The notes: generated by a model not told the origin, from the letters alone. Positions 1-8,470 are shown, counted from the first letter of the stretch. The stretch is 42,873 nt of DNA from Fodinicola feengrottensis (GCF_010993775.1 NZ_WOTO01000074.1:1-42873), one strand, 5' to 3'. A program made the numbers and translations.

Positions 1-2
1 GG

Positions 3-167
3 ACAACGTCGTCGCGGTCGTGCTGCAGCGGGCCGGACCTGATCACCAGCTTCGCCGGCTTCATCCGGCGAACATTCGCCGCGGTGGGCGGGGAGCTAGC
101 CACCGCCGCGGTTTCCACAGCGGCGCCCGGTCCGTCGGGCGGCAAGAACACTGGGAGAAAGTCGTGA
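3..167 (+). CDS. 3' end of an upstream gene (partial)
   Basis: An open frame enters from the left edge and stops with TGA at 165-167, which overlaps the GTG start of the next gene at 164 (GTGA). Such a 4-base overlap usually means translational coupling within an operon. The last roughly 40 residues read plausibly (a hydrophobic patch LITSFAGF, then an Ala/Pro/Gly-rich tail), but the first 15 codons look unlike protein in this frame and better in the neighbouring one (VVAVVLQ), so an indel near base 45 is possible. By position it could be the permease or ATPase of the same sugar ABC transporter. That is inference from context only; too little is present to assign it. Confidence 0.3.
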   Translation, partial: TTSSRSCCSGPDLITSFAGFIRRTFAAVGGELATAAVSTAAPGPSGGKNTGRKS

Positions 168-1156
168 TCCGTATCAGCATCGGTCGCCTCGCCGTCGCGG
201 CGACCGCCCTCGTGCTCGTGGCCGGTTGTGCGTCCACCACGGGCAGCAGTGGCGCACCCGCCAGCAACGGCGCCGGGCAGCAGTTCGTCGTCGGCTATTC
301 CCAGTCGAACAACGCCGAGCCGTACCGGGCCCAGCTGAACCTGCAGCTGGAGCACTACATCAAGCAGTATCCGAACCTGAAGCTGCTGCCGATCGCGGAC
401 GCGGCACAAGACTCCGGCCGGCAGGTGTCGCAGGTGCAGCAGTTCATCCAGCAGAAGGTGAACGCGCTGATCATCTCGCCGAACGAGCCGGCCCCGCTCG
501 CGGCGGCCGTCCAGCAGGCCTGCGCGGCGAAGATCCCGGTGATCGTGCTGGACCGTTCGGTCAACTCCGACTGCTACTCCGCGTTCATCGGCGGCGACAA
601 CTTCGCCGCCGGGCAGAAGGCCGGTCAGCTGGCCGCGCAACTGCTGCCCAACGGCGGCAATGTGGTGGAGCTGCAGGGCATCCTGTCCGACCAGCCGCAG
701 ATCGACCGCGACCGCGGCTTCCGGGACGGCATCAAGAGCAACCCGAAGGTCAAGATCCTCGCCAACCGGGAAGCCAAGTGGCTCAAGGACAACGCCACCA
801 CGATCACCAACCAGTGGCTGGCCCAGGGCCTGAAGGTCGACCTGGTGTACGGGCAGAACGACCCGATGGCGCTCGGCGCGTACCTGGCGGCCGCGTCCGC
901 CGGCAAGCAGAAGTCCATCAAGTTCATCGGCACCGACGGCCTCGCGATCCCGGACGGCGGCATCCGCGCGGTCCAGCTCGGCCAGCTGTCCGGCACCTTC
1001 ATCTACCCGACCTGCGCCAAGGAAGCCGCTGACACCGTCGAGGCGCTGATGACCGGCAAGAAGGTCGAGAAGAAGACCACCCTGTCCATCGAGGCGGTCA
1101 CGCCGGCCAACGCGGCCACGCTCTACCAGCAGTACGACTTCTCCAACAAGAAGTAG
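164..1156 (+). CDS. Sugar ABC transporter substrate-binding lipoprotein (RbsB-like)
   Basis: Binds a sugar or related small solute outside the membrane and hands it to an ABC importer. The 330-residue product starts with a lipoprotein signal: positive N-end, hydrophobic stretch, and lipobox VAGC about 21 residues in, so Cys is probably lipidated. The mature part has the type I periplasmic-binding fold layout: a VVGYSQSN first strand, a LIISPNEP strand, IPVIVLDR, IGGDNFAAGQ, and YGQNDPMALGA in the second lobe, as in ribose/galactose/autoinducer-2 binders. I chose GTG 164 because GGGAGA lies at 153-158 and the signal peptide begins there; an in-frame start further upstream would bury the signal. 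It overlaps the preceding gene by 4 bases. The substrate cannot be told from sequence. Confidence 0.85.
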   Translation: MIRISIGRLAVAATALVLVAGCASTTGSSGAPASNGAGQQFVVGYSQSNNAEPYRAQLNLQLEHYIKQYPNLKLLPIADAAQDSGRQVSQVQQFIQQKVNALIISPNEPAPLAAAVQQACAAKIPVIVLDRSVNSDCYSAFIGGDNFAAGQKAGQLAAQLLPNGGNVVELQGILSDQPQIDRDRGFRDGIKSNPKVKILANREAKWLKDNATTITNQWLAQGLKVDLVYGQNDPMALGAYLAAASAGKQKSIKFIGTDGLAIPDGGIRAVQLGQLSGTFIYPTCAKEAADTVEALMTGKKVEKKTTLSIEAVTPANAATLYQQYDFSNKK

Positions 1157-1267
1157 GTTTCCCGTTCGCCCGAGGGTTGGCCGAGATGAGGCATCGCGGC
1201 CAACCCGGGACGTTGGGCGGCACTGTTAGGTTTCCTCTGTGAATTTCGTTGAGCCTGGCCGTACGAC

Positions 1268-2484
1268 GTGCTGACAGCGGTTGTACGCAATACCCGGCCC
1301 ATCCGGGATGTGCTGCGTACGGCCGGGGTGCCGCGGCTGCTGGCGGCCGACCTGATCGGGCGGCTGCCGACCGGAACCGCCGCGCGCTCGCGTTGGTGCT
1401 GCTGGCCCGCTACCGAGGCGCTGACTACACCCTCGCCGGGCTGCTGGCTGGCGGTTTCGCGGTCGGACAGGCGATCGGTGGTCCGGTGCTGGCGCGGCTG
1501 GTCGACGACCGTACGCGGCAGCCGCCGGTGCTGGTCGGGGCCGCGTTCGTGGCGGCGATCGCGTTCGGGGCGTTGGCATTCATCGATCTCGCCGGCCAGC
1601 CCATCGTCGCGATCGCGCTGGTGGTGGTGCTCGCTGGGGCCGCGACACCGCCGCTGGAGCCGTGCCTGCGTGCCCTTTGGTCGCTGCTGCTCCCGGACCA
1701 GCGAGCCGTGCACGCCGCGTACTCACTCGACGCAGCCGCCCAGGAGTTGCTGTTCGTCGGGGGCCCACTGGTCGTGGTCGCCTCGGTCTCGGTTTTCGGT
1801 GGTACGGCGGGGATCCTGGTCGCCGCCGCGGTCGGCCTGGTCGGTGCGGCCTGGTTCGCCACCGCGGGTCCGGCGCGGCGGTGGCGAGGCGCGCCGGGCG
1901 AGCGGCACTGGGCCGCGCGCGCTCCGGTCGGGCCGGCTCGCGCGGCTGCTGGTCATGCTGGTGTTCGCCGGCGGCGCGGTCGGCACCTTCACCGTCGCGG
2001 TCACTGCCTTCGCCGAGCAGGCCGGCGTACGGCCGGCCGCCGGTTGGCTGGTCACCGCGAACGGCCTCGGCGCCCTGATCGGCGGCCTGGTCTATACGGC
2101 GGTCCCGGCCGGCCGGGATCCGTCCGCTCGGTTGCGCCTCCTCGCTGGCTGCCTGGCGCTGGGCTTCCTGCCACTGGCGCTGACCCCGAACGTCTGGATC
2201 GGCCTGCCTCTGGCGGTCCTCAGCGGCCTGTTCCTGCCGCCGGTACTGGCCTGCGCATTCATCCTGGTGGATCAGCTCGCGCCGCCGGGTACGGTCACCG
2301 AGGCCTTCGCCTGGGTGGTGACGGCGTTCTCGGTCGGCTACGCCACCGGCTCGGCCGTCGCCGGTTATCTCGCCGACCACGTGGGCGCCGCGGCTGGCCT
2401 CTGGGCGGCGTCGTCGCCGGCGGCGTACTCGCCACCCTGGTCTCCGTCCCCCGGTTCGCCCCCGCGATGTCCCAGGAAGGCTAA
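1268..2484 (+). CDS. MFS transporter, frame broken by indels
   Basis: Major facilitator family exporter of about 405 residues. It reads as a chain of hydrophobic helices (for example LAGLLAGGFAVGQAIGG, VAIALVVVLAGAA, LLVMLVFAGGAVGTF, LPLAVLSGLFLPPVL) with loops containing LARLVDDR. The N-end (VLTAVVRNTRPIRDVLR) resembles actinobacterial MFS proteins whose first helix follows a short amphipathic lead. Three frame changes are needed, near 1381, between about 1885 and 1930, and near 2406, after which the tail VLATLVSVPRFAPAMSQEG ends at TAA 2482-2484. Since every segment is conserved-looking, I take these as sequence errors. The substrate is unknown. The next gene starts 5 bases after the stop, so the two are probably co-transcribed. 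Confidence 0.75.
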
Positions 2485-2488
2485 ACAC

Positions 2489-3211
2489 GTGCATCTGTCC
2501 GAGATTCGAGCCAGGTCAACAGCGCTGCGACAGGCGGTCGCGGCAGCACCCGACCTGCAGGCGAGAGTGCCGGGCTGTCCCGACTGGTCACTGCGCAACC
2601 TGGTCGATCATCTGGGCCAAGTGCAGCGATTCTGGGCTGTGGTGGTCCAGCAGGGTACGAGCGACAGGCGCCCCACGGAGGACGCGGTGGACCGCCGTGA
2701 GCCTCACGGCGACCTCGTCGAGTGGTCCGCAGAGTCCACCGAGCTGCTCGTCGCGGCGCTCAGTACGGCCGAACCGGACCAGCCCTGCTGGTCCTGGTGG
2801 CCGGCCGAGGCCGCTCCGTTGACGGCCGGCGCGATAGCCCGCCATCAAGTCGTCGAAGCCGCGGTGCACGCGTACGACGCCCAGGAGACCATCGGCAAGC
2901 CGGAGCCGATCCCGGACGCGGTCGATCTGGTGGCCGAGTTCCTGGAGGTCTCGTACGGCTCGGCCGGCGAATGGCCGCATGAGCCGACGCGGGTTGCTGT
3001 TCGTACGACGCAAGGCCCGTCCTGGCAGGTCGGCCTAACCGCGACGGGCTCAGCGATCACCACCGACGATCACGAGTCCGCGAAGATGACGCTCAGCGGT
3101 TCGGCGAGCGACCTGCTTTTGGCTCTGCATCTCAGGATTCCAGCGGATCGGCTAAAAGTCGAGGGCGACGGTCAGGTGGTACGTGACCTGCTCGCCTGGC
3201 CCTCACTTTAG
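2489..3211 (+). CDS. Maleylpyruvate isomerase family (DinB-like) mycothiol-dependent enzyme
   Basis: A 240-residue protein of the actinobacterial maleylpyruvate-isomerase/DinB four-helix family. Family members are mycothiol-dependent, metal-binding isomerases or transferases, most of unknown substrate. The N-terminal CPDWSLRNLVDHLG matches the family signature (PxWxxxDLxxHL), and ARHQVVEAAVHAYDA supplies the other two likely metal-binding His positions. The C-terminal part (VRTTQGPSWQVGL and SGSASDLLLALHLR) matches the SCP2-like MDMPI C-terminal domain. Start GTG 2489 is supported by AGGAAGG at 2474-2480. The frame is also open without a stop from the transporter upstream, but that is an accident of the indels there. 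It ends tail to tail with the XRE gene, overlapping by 4 bases. Confidence 0.75.
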   Translation: MHLSEIRARSTALRQAVAAAPDLQARVPGCPDWSLRNLVDHLGQVQRFWAVVVQQGTSDRRPTEDAVDRREPHGDLVEWSAESTELLVAALSTAEPDQPCWSWWPAEAAPLTAGAIARHQVVEAAVHAYDAQETIGKPEPIPDAVDLVAEFLEVSYGSAGEWPHEPTRVAVRTTQGPSWQVGLTATGSAITTDDHESAKMTLSGSASDLLLALHLRIPADRLKVEGDGQVVRDLLAWPSL

Positions 3212-3477
3212 GCCGGAACCTGTCGTACGGGTGCGGGCTCGGCGCAGTGCTCGGCGAGGGTGTCCAGCGGGATGTCCAGGGCGGTCGCCAGCGCGGCCAC
3301 GGTGAAGAACGCCGGTGTCGGCACCCGGCCGGTCTCGATCTTGCGGAGTGTTTCGGCGGACAGCCCGGCGGCCGCCGCGACCTCCGGCATACTGCGGTCT
3401 CCGCGAGCTTGCCGGAGCAGCGCTCCCAACCGCTCGCCGCGCTGCCAGTCGAGCCGGGTGAGGGGTGCGCGAACCAT
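3208..3477 (-). CDS. XRE-family HTH transcriptional regulator
   Basis: Small 89-residue DNA-binding protein made almost entirely of one Cro/C1-type helix-turn-helix: LGALLRQARGDRSMPEVAAA, then GLSAETLRKIETGRVPTPAF and a closing VAALATALDIPLDTLAEH. No sensing domain is visible. It is divergent from the methionine aminopeptidase gene, and the 65-base gap between them holds a near-palindrome (3485-3505) that would be a natural site for autoregulation and for control of the aminopeptidase. That link is inferred from position. Confidence 0.8.
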   Translation of the reverse strand: MVRAPLTRLDWQRGERLGALLRQARGDRSMPEVAAAAGLSAETLRKIETGRVPTPAFFTVAALATALDIPLDTLAEHCAEPAPVRQVPA

Positions 3478-3484
3478 GACCGTG

Positions 3485-3505
3485 ATACTAATACCGGTAT
3501 AGTAT
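3485..3505. promoter_or_regulatory. Near-palindromic operator/promoter between XRE gene and map
   Basis: A 21-base near-palindrome centred on the perfect 10-mer ATACCGGTAT, with outer arms ATACTA and TAGTAT. It is much richer in A+T than its surroundings. TATAGT at 3499-3504 reads as a -10 box for map on the plus strand, so a repressor bound here would block it. The likely binder is the divergent XRE protein (inference). Confidence 0.5.
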
Positions 3506-3542
3506 TGGGTCCAGTGGTGACGGGTAGAAGGAGTGCGGCGAC

Positions 3543-4309
3543 GTGGTCGAGCAGAAGACCGAGGCTGAGTTGGCGGCGATGCGCGAGGCCGGCCGGGTGG
3601 TGGCCAACGCGCTGGCCGCGGCCCGGGAGGCGGCCAGCATCGGCGTCAGCCTGAAGGAGTTGGACGAGGTCGCCCATGCCGTCATCAAGGACGCCGGCGC
3701 CACCTCGCCGTTCCTGAACTACCACCCGCAGTGGGCGCCGACGCCCTTCTCCGGGGTCATCTGCGCGTCTGTCAACGACGCCATCGTGCACGGCATCCCC
3801 GGCCACTACCGGCTGGCCGACGGTGACCTCGTCAGCATCGACTGCGGCGCGACCCTCAACGGCTGGACCGGTGACGCCGCGATCAGCTTCCTGGTCGGTA
3901 CGCCCCGACCCGGCGACGCCGAACTGCTGGCCACCACCGAGCGCGGCCTCGCGGCCGGCATCGAGGCCGCGGTGGCCGGCGGCCGGCTCGGGGACATCCA
4001 CACGCGATTGGGCAGGTCGGCCGGTCCGCCGGCTACGGCATCCCCTCCAACTTCGGCGGTCACGGGATCGGCCGGGAGATGCATGAGGACCCGTTCATCG
4101 CCAACGAAGGCCGCGTCGGCCGCGGTCTGCGTCTGCAGGTCGGGCAGGCCTTCGCGATCGAGCCGATGTTCATCGCCGGTGGCGTCGACGACTACACGAT
4201 GGCCCCGGACGGCTGGGCGCTACACACCTCGGACCGCAGCCGCGCGGCCCACTTCGAGCACTCCATCGCCATCACCAAGGACGGCCCGGTCATCCTCACC
4301 CTTCCCTGA
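3543..4309 (+). CDS. map: Methionine aminopeptidase, type I
   Basis: Removes the initiator methionine from nascent proteins. After one frame correction near 4010 the product is about 255 residues, the usual type I length. All five metal ligands are visible: Asp in VSIDCGATL, Asp in WTGDAAISF, His in GGHGIGREMH, Glu in FAIEPMF and Glu in HFEHSIAIT. The substrate-side His lies in VHGIPGHY. GTG 3543 is preceded by AGAAGGAG at 3526-3533. It is not in the secY-adk ribosomal cluster, where actinobacteria keep their main copy, so this is probably an additional copy. It sits alone beside a divergent XRE regulator, suggesting conditional expression. Confidence 0.88.
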
Positions 4310-4332
4310 CCCGACGAAGCGCTGGTAAGTGT

Positions 4333-4369
4333 TATCCATCTCGGATAGTATCCGCATGCGATAGTATCC
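4333..4369. promoter_or_regulatory. Operator repeats upstream of the VOC-PadR-VOC operon
   Basis: GATAGTATCC occurs twice, at 4344-4353 and 4360-4369, 16 bases apart. Each copy is itself near-palindromic (GGATA-G-TATCC). A further inverted pair, TATCC / GGATA, spans 4333-4347. The site is A+T-rich and lies 22 bases before the first gene of an operon that encodes a PadR regulator, so autoregulation by PadR is a reasonable inference. TATAGT-like boxes in the repeats may also be the promoter. Confidence 0.5.
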
Positions 4370-4391
4370 ACGATGGTTCTAGGAGCGACAA

Positions 4392-4769
4392 ATGATCACG
4401 AGCATTGGCGTGCATGTCCACTACGTCTCCGACCAGGAGGTCGCCCGCGACTTCTTCGTCGACAAGCTCGGCTTCACTCCGCACACCGACGCGGAGATGA
4501 GCCCGGGCCGACGCTGGATCGAGGTGGCCACCCCGGCCGGCGACCGGATCAACCTGTTCCCGGTCCAGGACGGCTTCGAACACTTCCTCGGCAAGAGCTC
4601 CACCTTCACCCTGCTGTGCGACGATGCCCAGAAGACGTATGACGAACTCAAGGCCGCCGGGGTGCCGGTCGAAGGGCCGTTCAAGGAGCCGTGGAGCACG
4701 TGGGTGAAGGTCACCGACCCGGACGGGAACGACTTCGTCATCGGCGAGGTCTCCCAACAGAACAACTGA
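4392..4769 (+). CDS. VOC/glyoxalase family protein
   Basis: A 125-residue single-module vicinal-oxygen-chelate protein. It has the paired beta-alpha-beta layout: ITSIGVHVHYVSD first strand, helix VARDFFVDKLGF, WIEVATPAGDRINLF, then FTLLCDDAQKTYDELKAAG and the closing VKVTDPDGNDFVIGE. Members include glyoxalases, dioxygenases and antibiotic-binding proteins; the sequence does not decide between them. A His near the first strand is present, but the usual C-terminal metal Glu is not obvious, so it may bind and not catalyse. AGGAG at 4381-4385 precedes ATG. It is the first gene of an operon with PadR (16-base gap) and a second VOC gene. Confidence 0.8.
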   Translation: MITSIGVHVHYVSDQEVARDFFVDKLGFTPHTDAEMSPGRRWIEVATPAGDRINLFPVQDGFEHFLGKSSTFTLLCDDAQKTYDELKAAGVPVEGPFKEPWSTWVKVTDPDGNDFVIGEVSQQNN

Positions 4770-4785
4770 CCCACGTGGGCCGGGG

Positions 4786-5171
4786 ATGACGCCGGCGATC
4801 TTCGCCCTGCTGCTCGCCCTCGCTGGCGGCGAGCAGCACGGGTACGCGCTGATGTCGGACGTGGAGGCCTTGACCGGCGGCCTGATCCGGCTGGGCCCGG
4901 GCACGGGCACGCTCTACCGGTCGCTGCAGCGGATGCGGGTAGACGGGCTGATCGTGGAGATCGAGGACACCAACGACTCCGGGCATATCGACGGCGACTC
5001 GTACGACCGTCGCGCGGCGAGCGGCGCCGGTCATACCGACTCACGGACCGCGGCCGGGAAGCCGCCGCCGAAGAAGCCGGCCGGCTGTCCGTGCTGGTCG
5101 CGGCGGCCGAGTCCCGTGGCATCAGGGCGTTGGAGACCCGTACGGACCACACCGAAAGGCACGCCGGATGA
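4786..5171 (+). CDS. PadR-family transcriptional regulator (one frameshift)
   Basis: Winged-helix repressor of about 128 residues. The N-terminal part is typical PadR: IFALLLALAGGEQHGYALMS, then GTGTLYRSLQRMRVDGLIVE. One frame change between about 5005 and 5020 restores the wing and dimerisation helix (RSYRLTDRGREAAAEEAGRL and LVAAAESRGIRALETR), ending at TGA 5169-5171. The stop overlaps the ATG of the next VOC gene (ATGA), a sign of translational coupling. It probably controls its own operon through the repeats at 4333-4369. The ligand is unknown; phenolic or drug-like compounds are common for the family. Confidence 0.75.
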
Positions 5172-5714
5172 CCGCGCCGCCGACCTCGCGCCGGAGGAGT
5201 TCCCCGGCGTCACCCCGCACCTGGTCGTGCGTGCGCAGCGTCGCCGAGGCGGTCGCGTTCTACCAGCGCGCTTTCGGGGGGCGGACGAGCTGCAGCGCCA
5301 GTCCGGCCCGGACGGCCGGATCTGGCACTGCGAGCTGTTGGTGGCCGGCGGCCGACTGCTGTTGGTTGAGGAGTTCCCGGACATGGGGATGCTGGCTCCG
5401 GAATCGATCGGCGGCACCCCGGTCATGCTGCACATCTTCGTCACCGACGTGGACGGCACCTTCGACCGGGCTGTCGAGGCCGGCGCGGAGCCGGCGATGA
5501 AGCCGCTCGACACCTTCTGGGGCGACCGGTACGCGCAGGTCATCGACCCACTGGGACACCGCTGGTCCTTCGGTCGGCGTACTGACGACCTGTCCACCGA
5601 GGACACGCGGCCCCAAGCGCGCGCGCGGCCCAAGCGCGCCGGTGGAGCGCCGAGCGCGGTCACCCGGCGAGTCCCGCCGACGTGCCGGAATCCGACCGTC
5701 CCTGGAGCCGTTAA
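5168..5714 (+). CDS. VOC (PhnB-like) family protein, frames broken
   Basis: PhnB-type VOC protein. Pieces in two frames join into the family pattern: FPGVTPHLVVR, SVAEAVAFYQRAFG, ADELQRQSGPDGRIWHCELL, LLLVEEFPDMG, then VTDVDGTFDRAVEAGAE, DTFWGDRYAQVIDPLGHRW. Frame changes are needed near 5180, 5235 and 5280. The domain ends near 5580. The true stop is uncertain: the direct frame stays open through the antisense ArsR gene, which is implausible, while one further indel in the CGCGCGCG tract around 5620 gives TAA at 5712-5714, tail to tail with ArsR. I used that end. The ATGA overlap with PadR places it third in the operon. Function unknown. Confidence 0.6.
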
Positions 5715-6034
5715 GCAGGCTCATCCCCGTCGGGCATGGCGTCAAGGTGCTGCTCGAGGGCGTCCAGGCGGTCCGACCAGAGCCGCCGGTACGGCGACAG
5801 CCACGCGTCGATCTCCTGCAGCGGCTCCGGACGAAGCTCGTACCAACGGCGTTGGGCCTCCTGCCGCACCCGTACGAACCCGGAGTCGCGGAGCACCTTC
5901 AGGTGCTTGGAGGTCCCCGGCTGGGTCAGCCCCAGCTGGTCCACCAGCTCGTTCACCGAGCGCGGACGCTCCAGCAGCAGATCCAGGATGCGTCGCCGGC
6001 TGGGCTCGGCGAGTACGTCGATTGTTGTCGGCAC
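5711..6034 (-). CDS. ArsR/SmtB-family transcriptional regulator
   Basis: A winged-helix regulator of 107 to 109 residues: IDVLAEPSRRRILDLLLERP, NELVDQLGLTQPGTSKHLKV recognition helix, and RRWYELRPEPLQEIDAWLSP wing and tail. The Cys metal motif (ELCVC) of arsenic/zinc sensors is missing, so it belongs to the non-metal HTH_20 group often paired with PhnB/AHSA1 proteins or exporters. A TTG at 6040 is possible, but I prefer GTG 6034: there is no ribosome-binding site, and a TATATT box at 6041-6046 lies just upstream, which fits a leaderless message. It is divergent from the drug-type MFS gene at 6133, a likely target. Confidence 0.8.
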   Translation of the reverse strand: MPTTIDVLAEPSRRRILDLLLERPRSVNELVDQLGLTQPGTSKHLKVLRDSGFVRVRQEAQRRWYELRPEPLQEIDAWLSPYRRLWSDRLDALEQHLDAMPDGDEPA

Positions 6035-6040
6035 GACCAA

Positions 6041-6066
6041 AATATACTCTAGGGGAAATATATCCT
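6041..6066. promoter_or_regulatory. A+T-rich divergent promoter of arsR
   Basis: Island of A+T in GC-rich DNA between arsR (minus) and the MFS gene (plus). On the minus strand TATATT at 6046-6041 sits 6 to 7 bases before GTG 6034, the spacing of leaderless actinobacterial genes. On the plus strand the ATATATCC at 6058-6065 could be a -10 for the exporter. The partly symmetrical GGGGAAATATATCCTC may be the ArsR operator. This is inferred from sequence and position. Confidence 0.4.
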
Positions 6067-6095
6067 CAAGGTCATGTTCCGGCGTGACGGGTTCA

Positions 6096-6109
6096 TGCGC
6101 GTACGCGCA
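6096..6109. promoter_or_regulatory. 14-base perfect palindrome before the MFS gene
   Basis: TGCGCGTACGCGCA is a perfect 14-base palindrome 23 bases upstream of the exporter start. The size suits a dimeric repressor site. No binder can be assigned; the ArsR gene next door is one candidate. Confidence 0.35.
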
Positions 6110-6132
6110 ACCCCACCTGCCAAGCTGTCGCC

Positions 6133-7571
6133 ATGACCTCGCTGCGCCTGTCTGACCGCGCCGGTCGCGGTGTGCTGTTGGCCACCGTGCTCGCGTCCGG
6201 CATGGCCTTCCTGGACAGCACGATCGTCAACGTGGCACTCCCCCGGATCGGCCACGACCTGACCGCCAGTCTGGCCGATCTCCAGTGGACGATCAACGCG
6301 TACACGCTGACGCTGGCCGCCCTGGTGCTGATCGGCGGGGGGTGTTGGGCGACCGGTATGGCCGACGGAAAGTCTTCCTGATCGGGGTCGTCTGGTTCAC
6401 GCTCTCGTCCATGCTGTGCGGCATCGCCCCATCGGTGCCCCTGCTGATCGCCGGACGGGCCCTGCAGGGCATCGGCGCGGCCCTGCTCACGCCCGGCTCG
6501 CTCTCGCTGATCCAGTCGTCCTTCGTGCCGGAGGAGCGGGCCAAGGCGATCGGCGCCTGGGCGGGCCTGGGCGGGGTCGCCGGCGCGATCGGGCCGTTCA
6601 TCGGCGGCTACCTGGTCGACACCTGGTCGTGGCGGTTCGCCTTCTACCTGAACGTGCCGCTCGCCGCGTTGGTCATCTTCGCGACCCTTCGGTGGGTGCC
6701 GGAAAGCCGCGCCGACGAGGTCGAACCAGGCGCTGGCGGCCGGTTCGACGTCGGCGGCGCGTTGCTCGGCGCGATTGGGCTGGGCGGCGTCACGTACGCG
6801 CTGGTGGAGGCACCGGGGCAAGCGGGAACGGTAGCCGTCTGGGCGGCCGCCGTCATGGGGGTGGCGGCGCTCGCCGGTTTCGTCTGGGTGGAACACCGCG
6901 AACGCCATCCGATGCTGCCGCCGCAGGTGTTCGCCTCCGCGCAGTTCTCCGCGATCAACGTGGTCACGCTGTTCGTCTACGCCGGCCTGTCCGGGGTGTT
7001 CTTCTTCCTGGTCCTGCAGTTGCAGGTGGTGGCCCGGTTCTCCGCATTGCAAGCGGGCGTCTCGCTGTTGCCGATGACCGTGGTGATGCTCGCTTTCTCG
7101 TCCCTGTCCGGCTCCCTCGCGCAGAAGATCGGACCACGGATCCCGCTGGTCGCCGGGCCGCTGATGGGCGCCGCCGCGGTGCTGCTGATGCTCCGGATCG
7201 GCCCCGGCGCCTCGTACGTCTGGGACGTGCTGCCGGCCGTGACGCTGATGGGCTTGGGCATGACCACGGTCGTGCCACCGCTGACCTCGACCGTGCTGGC
7301 GGTGGTCGCGGACCGCTACTCGGGCGTTGCCAGCGGGGTCAACAACGCCGTTTCGCGGGCCGGCGGGTTGTTGGCCGTGGCCGCGTTGCCGCTGGTCGTC
7401 GGGTTGTCCGGCGCCTCTTACCAGAACGCGGGAGCGCTCAACGGCGGCTTCCGGACGGCGATGATGGTGTGCGCCGCACTGTTCGCCCTCGGCGCGGTTA
7501 TCGCGCTTGTTTTCGTCCGCGGAAAAAAGCCGCCCCCCCGCCGCCGGAGCGGCATCGCTGTTCGGTGCTGA
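6133..7571 (+). CDS. DHA2-family MFS drug exporter (one homopolymer frameshift)
   Basis: A 14-helix-type drug:proton antiporter of about 479 residues. It shows the DHA2 hallmarks LDSTIVNVALPRIGHDL in helix 1, LQWTINAYTL, motif A GDRYGRRKVF after helix 2, and GIGAALLTPGSLSLI (motif C region). The frame breaks at a run of six G at 6337-6342; seven G restore LIGGGVLGDRYGRR, so this is almost surely a homopolymer miscount. The start ATG 6133 has no strong ribosome-binding site. The C-terminal tail after the last helix (ALVFVRGKKPPP) passes a seven-C run near 7532, so the exact end is less sure. ArsR is divergent and may regulate it. Confidence 0.85.
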
Positions 7572-8393
7572 CACCGATGGAGCCGGGGGTACGTACCCAG
7601 CACTGACCGGTGGCACGCTGCCGGCCTCCGAGACATACCAGGTGGTCCGGGGCCTGATCGGCCGGCCGGTGCGCTCGGGCCGCCGGCCGGACTGGTCGCC
7701 GTTGGTCAGCCGGGCGTCCGGCGAGGCGATGAAGTCGATCACCGAGAGCAGCCCGGACATGGTCCGTTCGAAGCTGGGGCTCACCGTACCCACCGCACTC
7801 GCGACCTCGCCATAGTCGGCGAGCGCGGACGCCAGCGACACCTCGTCCAGCCGTACGGTCACCGGGAGCAGCCGCTCCAGGCCGCCCTGGCCGAAGTCGA
7901 TCAGCAGCCGCAGCTCCGGTCGGTCACTGCGGAAGTTGTACTCGAGGTGGGCGTACGCGGCGTCAGCGCCGAGGTGCTCACGCAGGCCGGTGACGTGCAC
8001 GCACCACTCGGGCAGGTTCATGAACCGGTCGAGCGTGGGCAGGTCGGCCCGCGCCGAGGTCCAGAGCTGGTCGACCAGCCGCGGTTCCAGCGTGTACACC
8101 GTGCGAGCGAACCGCCAGGAGTAGTACGCGGCTACCGCGCCAACCGGAGGCGGCGGGGCGTTGCGGCCATCGAAGTCGGCCGCTGGCTGCGCCACCACCC
8201 GGGCAGCCCCGCGAGCGATCGGCAGCAGGCACCATTTCGGCCAGTGACCGGAGTCCTCCAGCCGTACCAGGTCCAGGTCCCGCCACGCCCGCGGCCAGGC
8301 CGACACCACGTCGGCTTCCAGCTCGTCCGCGCGTTGGAGAGCAGTCTGCGTGTCCGGGTAGCCCATCGCCGAAATCTTGCCATCGCTACTCAC
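7572..8393 (-). CDS. Hypothetical protein resembling AcrVA2-like domain proteins
   Basis: About 270 residues, no catalytic motif recognised. The central part, YYSWRFARTVYTLEPRL, then FMNLPEWCVHV, AYAHLEYNF, ELRLLIDFGQGG, LLPVTVRLDE and SLASALADYG, resembles bacterial proteins annotated with an AcrVA2-like domain, which share an LPEWCVY motif and a following strand-rich part. That is memory-based and tentative; such domains are common in bacteria and do not imply anti-CRISPR action. The start is GTG 8393 or ATG 8366. The 3' end is unresolved: the direct frame runs on antisense to the MFS gene, the other frames stop at 7706 or 7498, and a seven-C run near 7532 may shift it. I stop the call at the MFS stop codon. 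Confidence 0.55.
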
Positions 8394-8416
8394 CGTCCCC
8401 GCCCCACCCCATCGCG

Positions 8417-8470
8417 AACCGGACGTTTTCGCTGTGGTTCGCCGCGTGTCGACAGCTAAAACGTCCGGTT
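8417..8470 (-). terminator. 13-base perfect inverted repeat after the LuxR pair
   Basis: Arms at 8417-8429 and 8458-8470 (AACCGGACGTTTT and its complement) pair perfectly over 13 bases around a 28-base loop. It lies 12 bases after the stop of the small LuxR gene. T and A tracts at the inner ends could serve as terminator U-runs. The loop is long for a classical terminator, so an operator for the next gene is the alternative. Confidence 0.5.

Noticed and set aside
1268..3211. Fusion of an MFS transporter with a maleylpyruvate-isomerase-like domain (647 codons open)
   Set aside because: The joint frame exists only because of indels; the transporter's own frame stops at 2484 and a new start with a good ribosome site follows.
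6093..7571. Extension of the minus-strand hypothetical protein across the MFS gene (766 codons in total)
   Set aside because: The extension is antisense to an unmistakable DHA2 exporter and turns into Arg/Gly/Gln-rich text; only the part above 7571 looks like protein.
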